From positions 29,551 through 93,550 of the forward strand of contig NZ_NRRY01000018.1 in NCBI RefSeq assembly GCF_016583905.1: DNA of 64,000 nucleotides, read 5' to 3'. The notes beneath the pieces were generated by a model. The model was not told the DNA's origin. It saw nothing but the letters and a program-made list of their open reading frames with translations, and did not search any database. This document shows, piece by piece, positions 40,433-48,782 of this stretch. Both the position numbers and the translations under genes were made by a program. Every line of letters starts with the position of its first letter. Within the stretch, counting starts at the first letter, position 1. The stretch comes from Lamprobacter modestohalophilus. GTDB lineage: Bacteria > Pseudomonadota > Gammaproteobacteria > Chromatiales > Chromatiaceae.

Positions 40433-41369
40433 TCATTCCTCTCCAATCGAGAACCATCTTCAGACAGGTCGGATCATCGAAGGCCGTCTCGTAAGCCGTG
40501 GCCGCCTCGGTGGCGGCATAGCGATGCGTGATCAGCCCTTCCAAAGAGAGCGCTCCGGCCTCGATCAAGCCGCGCACCGCGATCAGATCGGCCTCGCGGA
40601 ACTCCGCCGCCACACGCATCCGCAGCTCGCGCATGAATGCGGGCGGAAACTGAAACGAGAGCGCCGCCTCGTAAAAGCCGGCCAGAACGATCTCGCCGCC
40701 GCGCGCCAGGCGCGCGATGAGCTGGTCGAGGAGCGCGCTATCGCCGCTCACATCGCAGATCACCTGGTAGTCGGCACGGCTGTCGGTCTGCGGATCGAAG
40801 ACATCATAGCCGACCGCGCCGACGGCTCGCGTCGGATTCGTCTCCCAGACCACCGGCGCCGGCGCACCCAAGGCAATGGCAACCCGCGCCAGCAGTCTGC
40901 CGAGCACGCCATGGCCGACGATGAGATCCGGGCAGGTCTTGCCAGGACCGGCGATGGCGTGATGGGCGGTCGCCGCCAACGCCATCAACACACCCTGCTC
41001 GCCCAGGTCATCCGGGATCGGCAGCAGCCGCGCGCCGGGTACCACGACCCGAGACGCGGCGCCGCCGAACAGGCCGTTAACGTCGCCATAGCAGCGCGCG
41101 CCGGGCACGAACACCAGTTCGCCCTCGCTGCGACCGCTGTCGACGCCGGCCTTGATCACTCGCCCTACCGACTCGTATCCCGGCACTAACGGATAGCCCA
41201 TGCCGGGAAACGGTGGCATGCGGCCGGTCCAAAGCAGCCGCTCGGTGCCGGTGCTGATCCCGCTGAAGTCGATGTCGACGACGCAGTCGGCATCGGCCGC
41301 CGGCGTCAGCTCCAGGCGCTTCAGCGCGAGCTGCCGTGGTTGATCGAGGACGACGGCGAAGGCAGACAT
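40425..41369 (-). CDS. bchC: 3-Hydroxyethyl bacteriochlorophyllide a dehydrogenase
   Basis: A 314-residue zinc-type medium-chain dehydrogenase that oxidises the 3-hydroxyethyl group to the 3-acetyl of bacteriochlorophyllide a. The sequence SGISTGTERLLWTGRMPPFPG and VPGYESVGRVI is characteristic of BchC. An ATG at 41369 fits the family; a TTG six codons upstream is also in frame. First gene of bchCXYZ, behind its own double operator. Confidence 0.96.
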   Translation of the reverse strand: MSAFAVVLDQPRQLALKRLELTPAADADCVVDIDFSGISTGTERLLWTGRMPPFPGMGYPLVPGYESVGRVIKAGVDSGRSEGELVFVPGARCYGDVNGLFGGAASRVVVPGARLLPIPDDLGEQGVLMALAATAHHAIAGPGKTCPDLIVGHGVLGRLLARVAIALGAPAPVVWETNPTRAVGAVGYDVFDPQTDSRADYQVICDVSGDSALLDQLIARLARGGEIVLAGFYEAALSFQFPPAFMRELRMRVAAEFREADLIAVRGLIEAGALSLEGLITHRYAATEAATAYETAFDDPTCLKMVLDWRGMNG

Positions 41370-41478
41370 GTCAGCAGAAGCGTTCAATGGGATGCTTTAA
41401 GATGAGTACCGACCTGGCCGACGGTTACGACGGAATTAGTCGAACAAATTCAGGCTATTAAGGCAGATTTTATTCAAG

Positions 41479-41522
41479 TGTCAGTCTAGCTTGACTATCG
41501 ATTCTGTCAAGTAAAATTTACA
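41479..41522 (-). promoter_or_regulatory. PpsR/CrtJ-type double operator with bchC promoter
   Basis: Half-operators at 41505-41522 (perfect TGT-N12-ACA) and 41479-41496 (one mismatch), 8 bp apart. On the minus strand it contains TTGACA, 16 bp, TAGACT, about 115 bp upstream of bchC. The sequence is very similar to the puf module. Confidence 0.75.
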
Positions 41523-41758
41523 CATCAATGGCGCCGAGGGCGCCGCGGGTAGGATCTTAGCATTTCCTGCTTGTCGGTGAGAGCCGGCATGAAGGACTCG
41601 CTGGAGCCGATATAACCGAGCCATGCCTCGTATCGACACATCGGAAACCCGAGCTGTCTTGAAAAAGCCTGCCCGCTTGCACGATCTGTTGGCTCGCCTC
41701 GAACGACAGAAGACCAAGCCGCAAGCCGGCAGGTTAGTCGACGAAAATCGCCCTGCCC

Positions 41759-41947
41759 CTACTTCCCGAGGGTGTTCATATTGAAGGCAGTATAGGCCGG
41801 GCACGAACGCAGATAAGCGGTACCAACCAAAGCCAGACCGATCAGGCCCAGCAAGTTATGATCGATAAGGCCCCACAGCGCGATCGCGACGCCGGCAGCG
41901 AAACGGATATTACGGTCCGTGTCGCCAATGTTTATAGTCATGTTCAT
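41759..41947 (-). CDS. DUF2892/YgaP-like small membrane protein
   Basis: A 62-residue protein with two membrane helices. The family pattern is clear: INIGDTDRNIRFAAGVAIAL, then GLIGLALVGTAYLRSCPAYTAF (the conserved CPxY). YgaP-type membrane domains are often found with rhodanese or sulfur genes; function unknown. It lies about 100 bp downstream of a double operator (42047-42090) and so appears to belong to the photosynthesis regulon. An upstream in-frame start at 41968 would add seven residues. Confidence 0.8.
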   Translation of the reverse strand: MNMTINIGDTDRNIRFAAGVAIALWGLIDHNLLGLIGLALVGTAYLRSCPAYTAFNMNTLGK

Positions 41948-42046
41948 GTCGAAACTCCTACAACTCAACGCTATTGTGAATTGGCTGCCCGATTGATGGC
42001 ATCCCAGCTCGCCAACATCGCCGCCAGGAAAACCTCATAATCCTTG

Positions 42047-42090
42047 TGTAAATATAAATTGACACAAGGGAGTGTCAGGTTAAACTAACG
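42047..42090. promoter_or_regulatory. PpsR/CrtJ-type double operator, possibly bidirectional
   Basis: Half-operators 42047-42064 (perfect TGT-N12-ACA) and 42073-42090 (last base differs), 8 bp apart. On the minus strand it reads CTGACA, 16 bp, TATATT, facing the DUF2892 gene; on the plus strand TTGACA, 16 bp, TAAACT, facing a region with no known plus-strand gene until pucB at 42932. Confidence 0.7.
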
Positions 42091-42238
42091 CTCAGAGCAT
42101 CGCAAGCGTTTAATCAGGGCCCATGTAGCACTCGTCGGTGCTCAAGGAGCCAGCGAGTGCGGCGGTAGGCAGTCTCGTCTTGTGGCCTTGGAGCGGCGCC
42201 GGCCAGAGTCGCCCGGCGCCGTGACGTTAGCCAGCGAG

Positions 42239-42418
42239 TTATTGATACTTCTCGCAGCCGGCCTTGTCACTGATTGCATCCAAAAACATCGCATCGTACC
42301 AGGGAATCTGTTTGTCACAGATATGGTTGAGATTCACCGCTCTCGAATAACCTTTAAAGAAAAGAGCGCCCCCGACGACCATGATGGCGAACAGAAACAT
42401 CAGTAACCCTGATTTCAT
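42239..42418 (-). CDS. Small single-helix protein with two cysteines, 59 residues
   Basis: A short gene with a good ribosome-binding site (GAGGAG, eight bases upstream of the ATG at 42418). Residues 4-21 form a membrane helix or signal anchor (GLLMFLFAIMVVGGALFF); the rest (Cys34, Cys54 and a WYDAM segment) would be outside the cytoplasm, where the two cysteines could form a disulfide. No family recognised. It sits among photosynthesis genes between two operator modules. Confidence 0.6.
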   Translation of the reverse strand: MKSGLLMFLFAIMVVGGALFFKGYSRAVNLNHICDKQIPWYDAMFLDAISDKAGCEKYQ

Positions 42419-42740
42419 TAAAGCTTCTCCTCAAGTGGCGGCACAAAGCCATTGTGATCCTAACCTCAAGACCAACCGGCACCTCTCCTGCAAACGGCCC
42501 TTGATGATCTAGGCCTTGCCGCAGCCGGTACCGACGAATTAAGGTGTTTCGTGGCTCAAGCGTCCCCGCGCCGACCACGACGACCTAGCCACTGAGGTTA
42601 GCGAGGGTTACAAGACCGGTCAACGCCGAATCAACATGTTCCGGGGTGTCACAACTCCGGGGTGTCACAGCGGCCGTTGTTGGGCCCACTCCCTAGCAGA
42701 AACGCTCTTCGGCGCGCCGCCTGATCGGCCACAGAGACAC

Positions 42741-42784
42741 TGTTAAGTTTTGTTGACATTTTATCGCGTCAAGCTAAACTGACA
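42741..42784 (+). promoter_or_regulatory. PpsR/CrtJ-type double operator with puc promoter
   Basis: Half-operators 42741-42758 (perfect) and 42767-42784 (first base differs), 8 bp apart. It contains TTGACA, 16 bp, TAAACT pointing at the LH2 pair at 42932. A 17-bp direct repeat (CCGGGGTGTCACA) lies about 90 bp upstream (42638-42668). Confidence 0.75.
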
Positions 42785-42931
42785 CTCAATCGGAGCTGTC
42801 AGTTAGGCCTGTCAGTCAGGCATTAGGAGTCGCGGGCGGCTTAGTGGCTGGTCGCAACCAATCTCGTTCTGCATCACAACAGCACCCGACAACCGATTTG
42901 CGAGGGGCACGCCCCCTAGGAGACTCAAGAG

Positions 42932-43075
42932 ATGTCAGAAGACAAGCACCCCTCGGGCCTCACCCCCGAGCAAGCTAAAGAGTTTCATGAACAATTTAAG
43001 ATCACTTACACCGCCTATATCGGCATCGCCGCGATCGCGCACCTGATGGTGATGATCTGGAAACCTTGGTTCTGA
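42932..43075 (+). CDS. pucB: LH2-type beta polypeptide
   Basis: A 47-residue antenna beta chain: GLTPEQAKEFHEQF, membrane helix YIGIAAIAHLMVMIWKPWF with the bacteriochlorophyll-binding His. It is clearly different from the three near-identical pucB copies farther right, so it probably belongs to a separate antenna type. It forms a pair with the GTG-started alpha gene. Confidence 0.95.
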   Translation: MSEDKHPSGLTPEQAKEFHEQFKITYTAYIGIAAIAHLMVMIWKPWF

Positions 43076-43088
43076 ACAGGAGGCGATT

Positions 43089-43322
43089 GTGTTTCAAAAA
43101 GTCCTCAACTACAAACCCGCCGAGCATGACTACCGCATCTGGCTAGTGATCAACCCGGCAGTCTGGCTGATCCCCATGTTCGCCCTCGTCCTCCTTGTCG
43201 CCCTCGCCGTGCACGCGATGGTCTTCGCAATGCCGGAATACAGCTGGAGCAAGGCCGATGGCATGGAGCCGACGGTTCAGACGATTGCGGCGGCACCGAA
43301 ACAGACACAGACAGCCCAGTAA
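43089..43322 (+). CDS. pucA: LH2-type alpha polypeptide with GTG start
   Basis: A 77-residue antenna alpha chain: DYRIWLVINPAVWLIPMFAL, one membrane helix with LAVHAMVF (bacteriochlorophyll-binding His), then a C-terminal extension. The start is GTG at 43089, set by a strong AGGAGG five bases upstream. It lies 13 bp after its pucB. Confidence 0.95.
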   Translation: MFQKVLNYKPAEHDYRIWLVINPAVWLIPMFALVLLVALAVHAMVFAMPEYSWSKADGMEPTVQTIAAAPKQTQTAQ

Positions 43323-43399
43323 TTTCGCGCAAGGTCGCGCGACCTGCAATGCCGAGTGGATCGGAGCCGTAACAAACGGCCTCCGATCAGGTCTTATTC

Positions 43400-44776
43400 A
43401 TGCACCTGCATCCAGCCACCGACCCCGTAACGCCTCCCGATCAGGTCGCCGCCAAACCGCCGACCTTATCGGCCTTTGCGTCCCTGCCCCCGCTGTTCCG
43501 TCGGGATCTCCTGACCTTGTTCGCGCGGGCCTCCGAGTCGCCGTTCGTTCGTCTTGACTATCTCGGCTTCCGTCTGTTTCAGCTCAATGATCCCGCGCTG
43601 ATCCGGGAGGTGTTGCTGGACAAGGAACGGCGTTATCGCAAGGGCCGCCTGATGCGTCGGCTCAGCGCGGTGACCGGCGAGGGTCTACTGATCAACGACG
43701 GCGAGCGCTGGAAGAAGCATCGCCGTCTGGCAAACCCATCCATGTCCGGCCGTCGCCTGGCGGGGTATGCGCCGGCGATGGCCGAATCGGCTCGCCTCCT
43801 GGTCGAGCGCTGGCGGGCCCTTCCGGCGGGACAGCCGGTCGATCTGATCGCGGAGATCTCCCGCACCACCCTGATCGCCTTGCTGCGGACGCTCTTCGGC
43901 ATCGATTACGACGCGCGCTACGCGGATGTTAGCGAAGTCATTCACCGCCTGCTCGATGCCCTGGTACAGCGCGGAAGCAGCCTCCTCGCACCGCCGCTGA
44001 GCTGGCCGACACCAGCCAACCTCGCCTTTCGGCGCAAGATCGCCGAGGCCGAAGCGATCCTGGCGCGCATCATCGACAGCCGTCGCCGCCATCTAGACGA
44101 CGATGACGACCCGAGCGATCTGCTTGGCCAATGGCTTCGCCAGCGCGAGCAAGATCCCGAGCACTTCACCCCGGACGAGATGCGCGACGAACTCATGACC
44201 ATGCTCATCGCTGGTCATCATTCGCTCGCGATCGCGCTGAGCTGGGCGCTGTGGGAGATCGCGGGTGACGCAGGCCTGCAACAAGGACTCCGCGCCGAGG
44301 TGGACGCGCTAGAGCAGGCGCCAGCCGACGCCAACGCAATGCAGGATCTGCCGTTGACCCAGGGTGCCTTCCTCGAGGCGCTCCGTCTTTATCCACAGCC
44401 ACCGATCCTGCTTCGCGACGCCCTTAGCGACCATGTCCTTGGCGGTTACCGCATCCGCGCTGGCGATCAGCTCATCATCAACATCCTCGCCATCCACCAC
44501 GACCCGCAGCTGTGGCCGGAGCCACATCGCTTCCGGGCGGATCGCTACCCGAACATCAATCCGGACCATCTGATGCAGGCCCATCACCTGGGCTTCGGCG
44601 GTGGACCAAGGAGTTGTATCGGGCGTCGCTTCGCCCTGATCGAGGGCACCCTGCTACTGGCCCATCTCCTGCGAGGACTGCAGCTCGATCGCGCTACCGC
44701 AGGTCCAATCGAGCCTCGCTTTGCCGGCATGATGGTACCCACAGCACCGTTGCTGCTGCATGTGACGCCGAGATGA
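43400..44776 (+). CDS. Cytochrome P450
   Basis: A 458-residue soluble P450. The heme-binding loop FGGGPRSCIGRRF has the thiolate Cys at residue 406, the ExxR is EALR at 326-329, and FRADRY is the PERF-like segment. The I-helix reads AGHHS at 271-275, where P450s of this type normally have AGHET, so the usual acid-alcohol pair is missing. It resembles the CYP class that includes carotenoid hydroxylases such as CYP175A1 of Thermus, but I cannot assign a substrate. It sits 77 bp after the LH2 alpha gene and overlaps the next gene (ATGA), and dxs follows, suggesting a role in isoprenoid or carotenoid modification. Confidence 0.92.
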   Translation: MHLHPATDPVTPPDQVAAKPPTLSAFASLPPLFRRDLLTLFARASESPFVRLDYLGFRLFQLNDPALIREVLLDKERRYRKGRLMRRLSAVTGEGLLINDGERWKKHRRLANPSMSGRRLAGYAPAMAESARLLVERWRALPAGQPVDLIAEISRTTLIALLRTLFGIDYDARYADVSEVIHRLLDALVQRGSSLLAPPLSWPTPANLAFRRKIAEAEAILARIIDSRRRHLDDDDDPSDLLGQWLRQREQDPEHFTPDEMRDELMTMLIAGHHSLAIALSWALWEIAGDAGLQQGLRAEVDALEQAPADANAMQDLPLTQGAFLEALRLYPQPPILLRDALSDHVLGGYRIRAGDQLIINILAIHHDPQLWPEPHRFRADRYPNINPDHLMQAHHLGFGGGPRSCIGRRFALIEGTLLLAHLLRGLQLDRATAGPIEPRFAGMMVPTAPLLLHVTPR

Positions 44777-45693
44777 GTGAAGCAGCTGAGGCCCGAGCGC
44801 TAAGCACTGGCGGCATAGCGCCGGTCGCACCAACGCTCGACGGCGTCAGCCGCACCCTACTGATCCCCCTGCTCGCCCGCGCCGAAGCCCAGTCGCTTTG
44901 GCCTGGGGTCGCATTCGATGACGCCGCAGCGCGCAGTCTGACCGCACAGCTTGCGGTCGATCGCGCCGAGCTGGGTTCAGACCCTTTCCCGATGCGGCTC
45001 TGCATCAGCCGCTCACTGGCGATCCAGGAAGCGCTCGGTGCATTCCTGCGCGAGCCAATCGAGCGCACCCTGGTGCTGATCGCCTGCGGTCTCGATACCC
45101 TTCCTGTCCGGCTTGACGCATCACTGGAGCCAGCCCAGCAGGCGCGCATACGCCGCTGGGTCTGCGCGGACCTACCGCCAGTCATGGCGCTACGCGACCA
45201 GCTCCTGCCGACCTCGGAGCGGATTCGGCACGTCCGCGCCTCCCTGCCCGATCAGCTCGATGAGATCGCCGCAGCCCTCGACGAGACGCGGCCCGTGTTT
45301 ATCCTGGAAGGGGTTCTACCCTACCTCGCGGCTGAGCAGGTTGCAGACTGTCTCGCCGCACTGGGCAGACTCGCGCCCGCTGGCGCCGATCTCCTGATCG
45401 ATGGCTACCACCCAGCCCTGCTCGCCTTCTCGCGGCTTGGCAACACCTTTCGGCGGATGCGCACGCGATTCCGCTTTGGCATCGCCGACCCGCGCGATTA
45501 CGCCGGGATGGCCGCGCGTATCCACTTTCGCGCGCAGCAGGATCTGCTGCGTCCCCTACCCTGGCATCACCGCAAGCGTGCCTGGCTGCCATCGCTCGTC
45601 GCTGGCGGCAAGCCACTGGCGACGCTGGCTCAGCTCGAACTCAGGCCAAGCACCGAGGATGCCACCCCGTTTCGGAGCGTTCGCCATGACTGA
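44773..45693 (+). CDS. LCM-family class I methyltransferase
   Basis: A 306-residue SAM-dependent methyltransferase of the leucine-carboxyl-methyltransferase (PPM1/YktD-like) family. It has the family start [16 protein letters not shown], the SAM motif [17 protein letters not shown] and [10 protein letters not shown]. The ATG overlaps the P450 stop (ATGA); its own stop lies 8 bp inside dxs. This triple overlap makes a tight three-gene unit. Members of this family methylate carboxyl or hydroxyl groups of small molecules; the substrate here is unknown, possibly the P450 product. Confidence 0.85.
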   Translation: MSEAAEARALSTGGIAPVAPTLDGVSRTLLIPLLARAEAQSLWPGVAFDDAAARSLTAQLAVDRAELGSDPFPMRLCISRSLAIQEALGAFLREPIERTLVLIACGLDTLPVRLDASLEPAQQARIRRWVCADLPPVMALRDQLLPTSERIRHVRASLPDQLDEIAAALDETRPVFILEGVLPYLAAEQVADCLAALGRLAPAGADLLIDGYHPALLAFSRLGNTFRRMRTRFRFGIADPRDYAGMAARIHFRAQQDLLRPLPWHHRKRAWLPSLVAGGKPLATLAQLELRPSTEDATPFRSVRHD

Positions 45694-47608
45694 CACCGCG
45701 CCCTCGGCACCACCAGAGTATCCGCTCCTCGACCTGATCGATGACCCAACCGATCTGCGTGCGCTCCCGAGCAGTGCCCTGAAGCCGCTGGCCAGCGAGC
45801 TGCGCGCCTTCTTGATCGACAGCGTCTCGCGCACCGGCGGCCATCTCGCGGCCGGACTCGGTGTGGTCGAGCTCAGCATCGCCCTGCATCGCGTCTTTGA
45901 GACGCCAGATGATCGCATCGTCTGGGACGTTGGCCATCAGGCCTATCCACACAAGATCCTCACCGGACGCCGCCAACGCATGGGACGTCTGCGCCAGAAA
46001 GGTGGGATCTCGGGCTTCCCGAAACGCAGCGAAAGCGTCTACGACAGCTTTGGTGTCGGCCATTCGAGCACCTCGCTGAGCGCGGCCCTCGGCATGTCGA
46101 TCGCCGCGCGGCTCAAGGGCGAGTCGCGCCAGGTCGTCGCCGTGATTGGCGATGGCTCGCTGGGCGCTGGCATGGCCTTCGAGGCCTTGAATCATGGTGG
46201 CCCGCTCGACCCGAACCTGCTCGTCATCCTCAACGACAACGAGATGTCGATCAGCCCGCCGGTGGGCGCCCTCAGCAAGCACCTCGCCAGCCTCCTGAGC
46301 GGGCGCGCCTATATCAACGTGCGCGAAGGCAGCAAGCAGGCGCTTGCGAGTCTGCCCGAGCTGCGCCAGTTCGTCGGTCGTTGGGAAGAACATCTGAAGG
46401 GGATGTTCATGCCGAGCACCCTGTTCGAGGAACTCGGCTTCAACTACATCGGACCGATCGATGGTCACGACCTCGACGCCGTCATCACCACCCTGACCAA
46501 CATGAAGCAGATGCCAGGCCCGCGCCTGCTGCATCTGATCACCCAGAAAGGACGCGGCTACACCCCGGCCGAGCAGTCTCCCACCCGCTACCATGGGGTG
46601 ACCCCGTTCGATCGCGCGACGGGCAAGATGCACAGCAAGGCTGGCACCGGGCCGACCTATACCCAGGTCTTCGGTGACTGGATCAGCGACGCCGCGGCAC
46701 GCGATACCCGGCTGATCGGCATCACCCCCGCGATGCGCGAGGGCTCCGGACTGGTGTCATTCTCCGAGCGCTTCCCGGATCGCTACTTCGATGTCGGCAT
46801 CGCCGAGCAGCATGCCGTCACCCTCGCCGCAGGGATGGCCTGCGAAGGGCTGAAGCCAGTAGTCGCGATCTATTCATCCTTCCTTCAGCGCGCCTACGAC
46901 CAGCTCGTGCACGATGTCTGCCTGCAGGGTCTCGATGTCACCCTAGCCGTCGATCGCGCCGGACTCGTTGGTGCCGATGGCGCGACCCATGCCGGCAGCT
47001 TCGACCTCAGCTTCGCTCGCAGCCAGCCCAATCTGGTCATCGCCGCCCCAGCCGACGAGAACGAATGCTGGCAACTGCTCGAAACCGCCTATCAGCATCC
47101 GGGACCGGCCCTGGTGCGATATCCGCGCGGCACCGGCCCCGGCGTCGCCCTCAAGCGCGGAGCCGAGACACTCGCCATCGGTCGTGGCGAGGTCCGGCGC
47201 CTAGGGCGCGAGATCGCGCTGCTCGCCTTTGGTAGTCGCGTCCCCGCCGCTGAAGCAGCCGGACAGGCACTAGACGCCACCGTCGCCAACATGCGCTTCG
47301 TCAAGCCCCTGGATGAGGCACTCATCCTTGAGCTCGCTGACCAGCATCGGCTGCTGGTCACGATCGAGGAGAATGCAATCGCTGGCGGCGCCGGCTCGGC
47401 CGTTTCCGAGGTGCTCGCCGCGCATGGCCTGGCTGTCTACTGCCTGCACCTTGGGCTGCCCGATCTCTGCCTCGAGCAAGCCGGACATGAGGAACAGCTG
47501 CGGACCTGTGGCCTCGATGCCGCCGGCATCGAGCACAGCGTCAGGATGGAGATGGAGCACATCGACCTCTACGCCGAGGCCTCAAGAGCAGATCAGCGCG
47601 CTGCTTAA
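45686..47608 (+). CDS. dxs: 1-Deoxy-D-xylulose-5-phosphate synthase
   Basis: A 640-residue thiamine-diphosphate enzyme that condenses pyruvate and glyceraldehyde 3-phosphate, the first step of the MEP isoprenoid pathway. Conserved points are [46 protein letters not shown] (ThDP site), [17 protein letters not shown] and [15 protein letters not shown]. It supplies precursor for carotenoids and the bacteriochlorophyll tail. Start ATG at 45686 lies 8 bp before the previous stop. Confidence 0.97.
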   Translation: MTDTAPSAPPEYPLLDLIDDPTDLRALPSSALKPLASELRAFLIDSVSRTGGHLAAGLGVVELSIALHRVFETPDDRIVWDVGHQAYPHKILTGRRQRMGRLRQKGGISGFPKRSESVYDSFGVGHSSTSLSAALGMSIAARLKGESRQVVAVIGDGSLGAGMAFEALNHGGPLDPNLLVILNDNEMSISPPVGALSKHLASLLSGRAYINVREGSKQALASLPELRQFVGRWEEHLKGMFMPSTLFEELGFNYIGPIDGHDLDAVITTLTNMKQMPGPRLLHLITQKGRGYTPAEQSPTRYHGVTPFDRATGKMHSKAGTGPTYTQVFGDWISDAAARDTRLIGITPAMREGSGLVSFSERFPDRYFDVGIAEQHAVTLAAGMACEGLKPVVAIYSSFLQRAYDQLVHDVCLQGLDVTLAVDRAGLVGADGATHAGSFDLSFARSQPNLVIAAPADENECWQLLETAYQHPGPALVRYPRGTGPGVALKRGAETLAIGRGEVRRLGREIALLAFGSRVPAAEAAGQALDATVANMRFVKPLDEALILELADQHRLLVTIEENAIAGGAGSAVSEVLAAHGLAVYCLHLGLPDLCLEQAGHEEQLRTCGLDAAGIEHSVRMEMEHIDLYAEASRADQRAA

Positions 47609-47616
47609 GACGTATA

Positions 47617-47716
47617 GGAGGAGAGAGGAGAGAGGAGAGAGCCTAAGCAAAAGGTTGCTGGATTCAAAGGCAACTCCTCCTCTTCACTCACTCCTCTTCA
47701 CTCACTCCTCCTCTTC
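47617..47716. repeat. Purine-rich and pyrimidine-rich short repeats between dxs and crtC
   Basis: A GA-rich run (AGGAGGAGAGAGGAGAGAGG, 47618-47643) faces a complementary CT-rich run with two copies of CACTCACTCCTCTT (47685-47712). They could pair into a long imperfect stem between these converging genes. Confidence 0.6.
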
Positions 47717-48782
47717 AGCGCCGTGGCATCCGATAAGGCAGCAGTTGCTGGACCCAAGCCGAGCGGAAGCGATCCAGCGATAGGCTCTCATGCACCGCCT
47801 CGATCGGACGGCCCTGCAGGTGTGAAGCAATGACTGAGCGTGAATAAAACGGTGTATCTTCTAATGTCTTGACGACCCGGGGCGGATGCTGGGCATCGGC
47901 TTGACTGGAGCGCGGCATGCGCCAGATTGGGGTGCGCGCGAGGCGATGATCCTGCGGTGCCTCAAAGTGGCTCAAGCCGCCATCCGCACCGAAGTGTAGC
48001 CCGAGTGAGAGCCTGTCTCCCTCCCGCCGATCGGCATGATAGAGGATCAGACTCTCATCGCCACCAAGACTAGCGCGCGACCAATCCCAATAGCGGAAGG
48101 CATCCTCCAGCGGCTCATCACCCCAGTTGCGGTCCAGATAGGCATGGCCAGTCCAGCTGATGGCTGGACGCTCAAGACTGACCTCGACGCGGGCACTCGG
48201 CGCGATCGGTCGCCAGCGATGCCGCCCGGCTTGATCCAGCTCGAAGACCTGCTCATTGATAAAGGTCGGCGTGACCTTGATCTCACCGCGCACGCGCTGC
48301 GGGATCGGCGTGCCGATCTCATCGATCTCCACCGTCAGGGTGCGATCAGCACCCCAGTGCAGGGCGCTGGGTCCGATCTGCAAGTGCGAGGGACTCTGCG
48401 TGAGCCCGCGCTGACGCCGCTCGGTCATGGTCCAACGCCGCGCTTTGCCATAGAGACAGACGTTCAGCGAGCAATAATCGCGCGGCTCATCGCGACCACG
48501 CCGCCGGCCCTTGAAGTAGTAAGGCGAGAAGACGCTGCCGATGAAGGCGATCAGGGTTAGCCCATGGAGACCATCATCACTGAGCGCGTCGACATACCAC
48601 CAGGCGTAGCCGCGCGGTGGAACCTGAACGCTTAGGTCAGGTCCTTGAGGATCGCCTCCGCCGCCAGACGCCCCGAGATGGTCGCCATCGGCACCCCCGG
48701 CCCCGGATGCACGCTGCCCCCCGCCAGATAGAGTCCCGCCAGTCGCGAGCGAGCCGCCGAGCGGCTGAACGGCCCCCGCCAT
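47715..48782 (-). CDS. crtC: Carotenoid 1,2-hydratase
   Basis: CrtC adds water to the psi end (C-1,2) of lycopene-type carotenoids. The family blocks GYAWWYVDALSDDGLHGLTL, GSVFSPYYFKGRR, SLNVCLYG and GHAYLDRNWGDEPLE are present. The conserved part begins only about 10 residues after the crtD-type gene ends (around 48644), but no ATG, GTG or TTG is in frame there. The nearest usual start is ATG 48782, which would add about 45 atypical Gly-rich residues translated from within the upstream gene. So the true start is open: a rare codon, or a long overlap. Confidence 0.88.
   Translation of the reverse strand: MAGAVQPLGGSLATGGTLSGGGQRASGAGGADGDHLGASGGGGDPQGPDLSVQVPPRGYAWWYVDALSDDGLHGLTLIAFIGSVFSPYYFKGRRRGRDEPRDYCSLNVCLYGKARRWTMTERRQRGLTQSPSHLQIGPSALHWGADRTLTVEIDEIGTPIPQRVRGEIKVTPTFINEQVFELDQAGRHRWRPIAPSARVEVSLERPAISWTGHAYLDRNWGDEPLEDAFRYWDWSRASLGGDESLILYHADRREGDRLSLGLHFGADGGLSHFEAPQDHRLARTPIWRMPRSSQADAQHPPRVVKTLEDTPFYSRSVIASHLQGRPIEAVHESLSLDRFRSAWVQQLLPYRMPRR

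Noticed and set aside
41622..41801. Plus-strand frame of about 55 codons between bchC and the DUF2892 gene
   Set aside because: No ribosome-binding site, no recognisable feature, and its end overlaps the DUF2892 gene.
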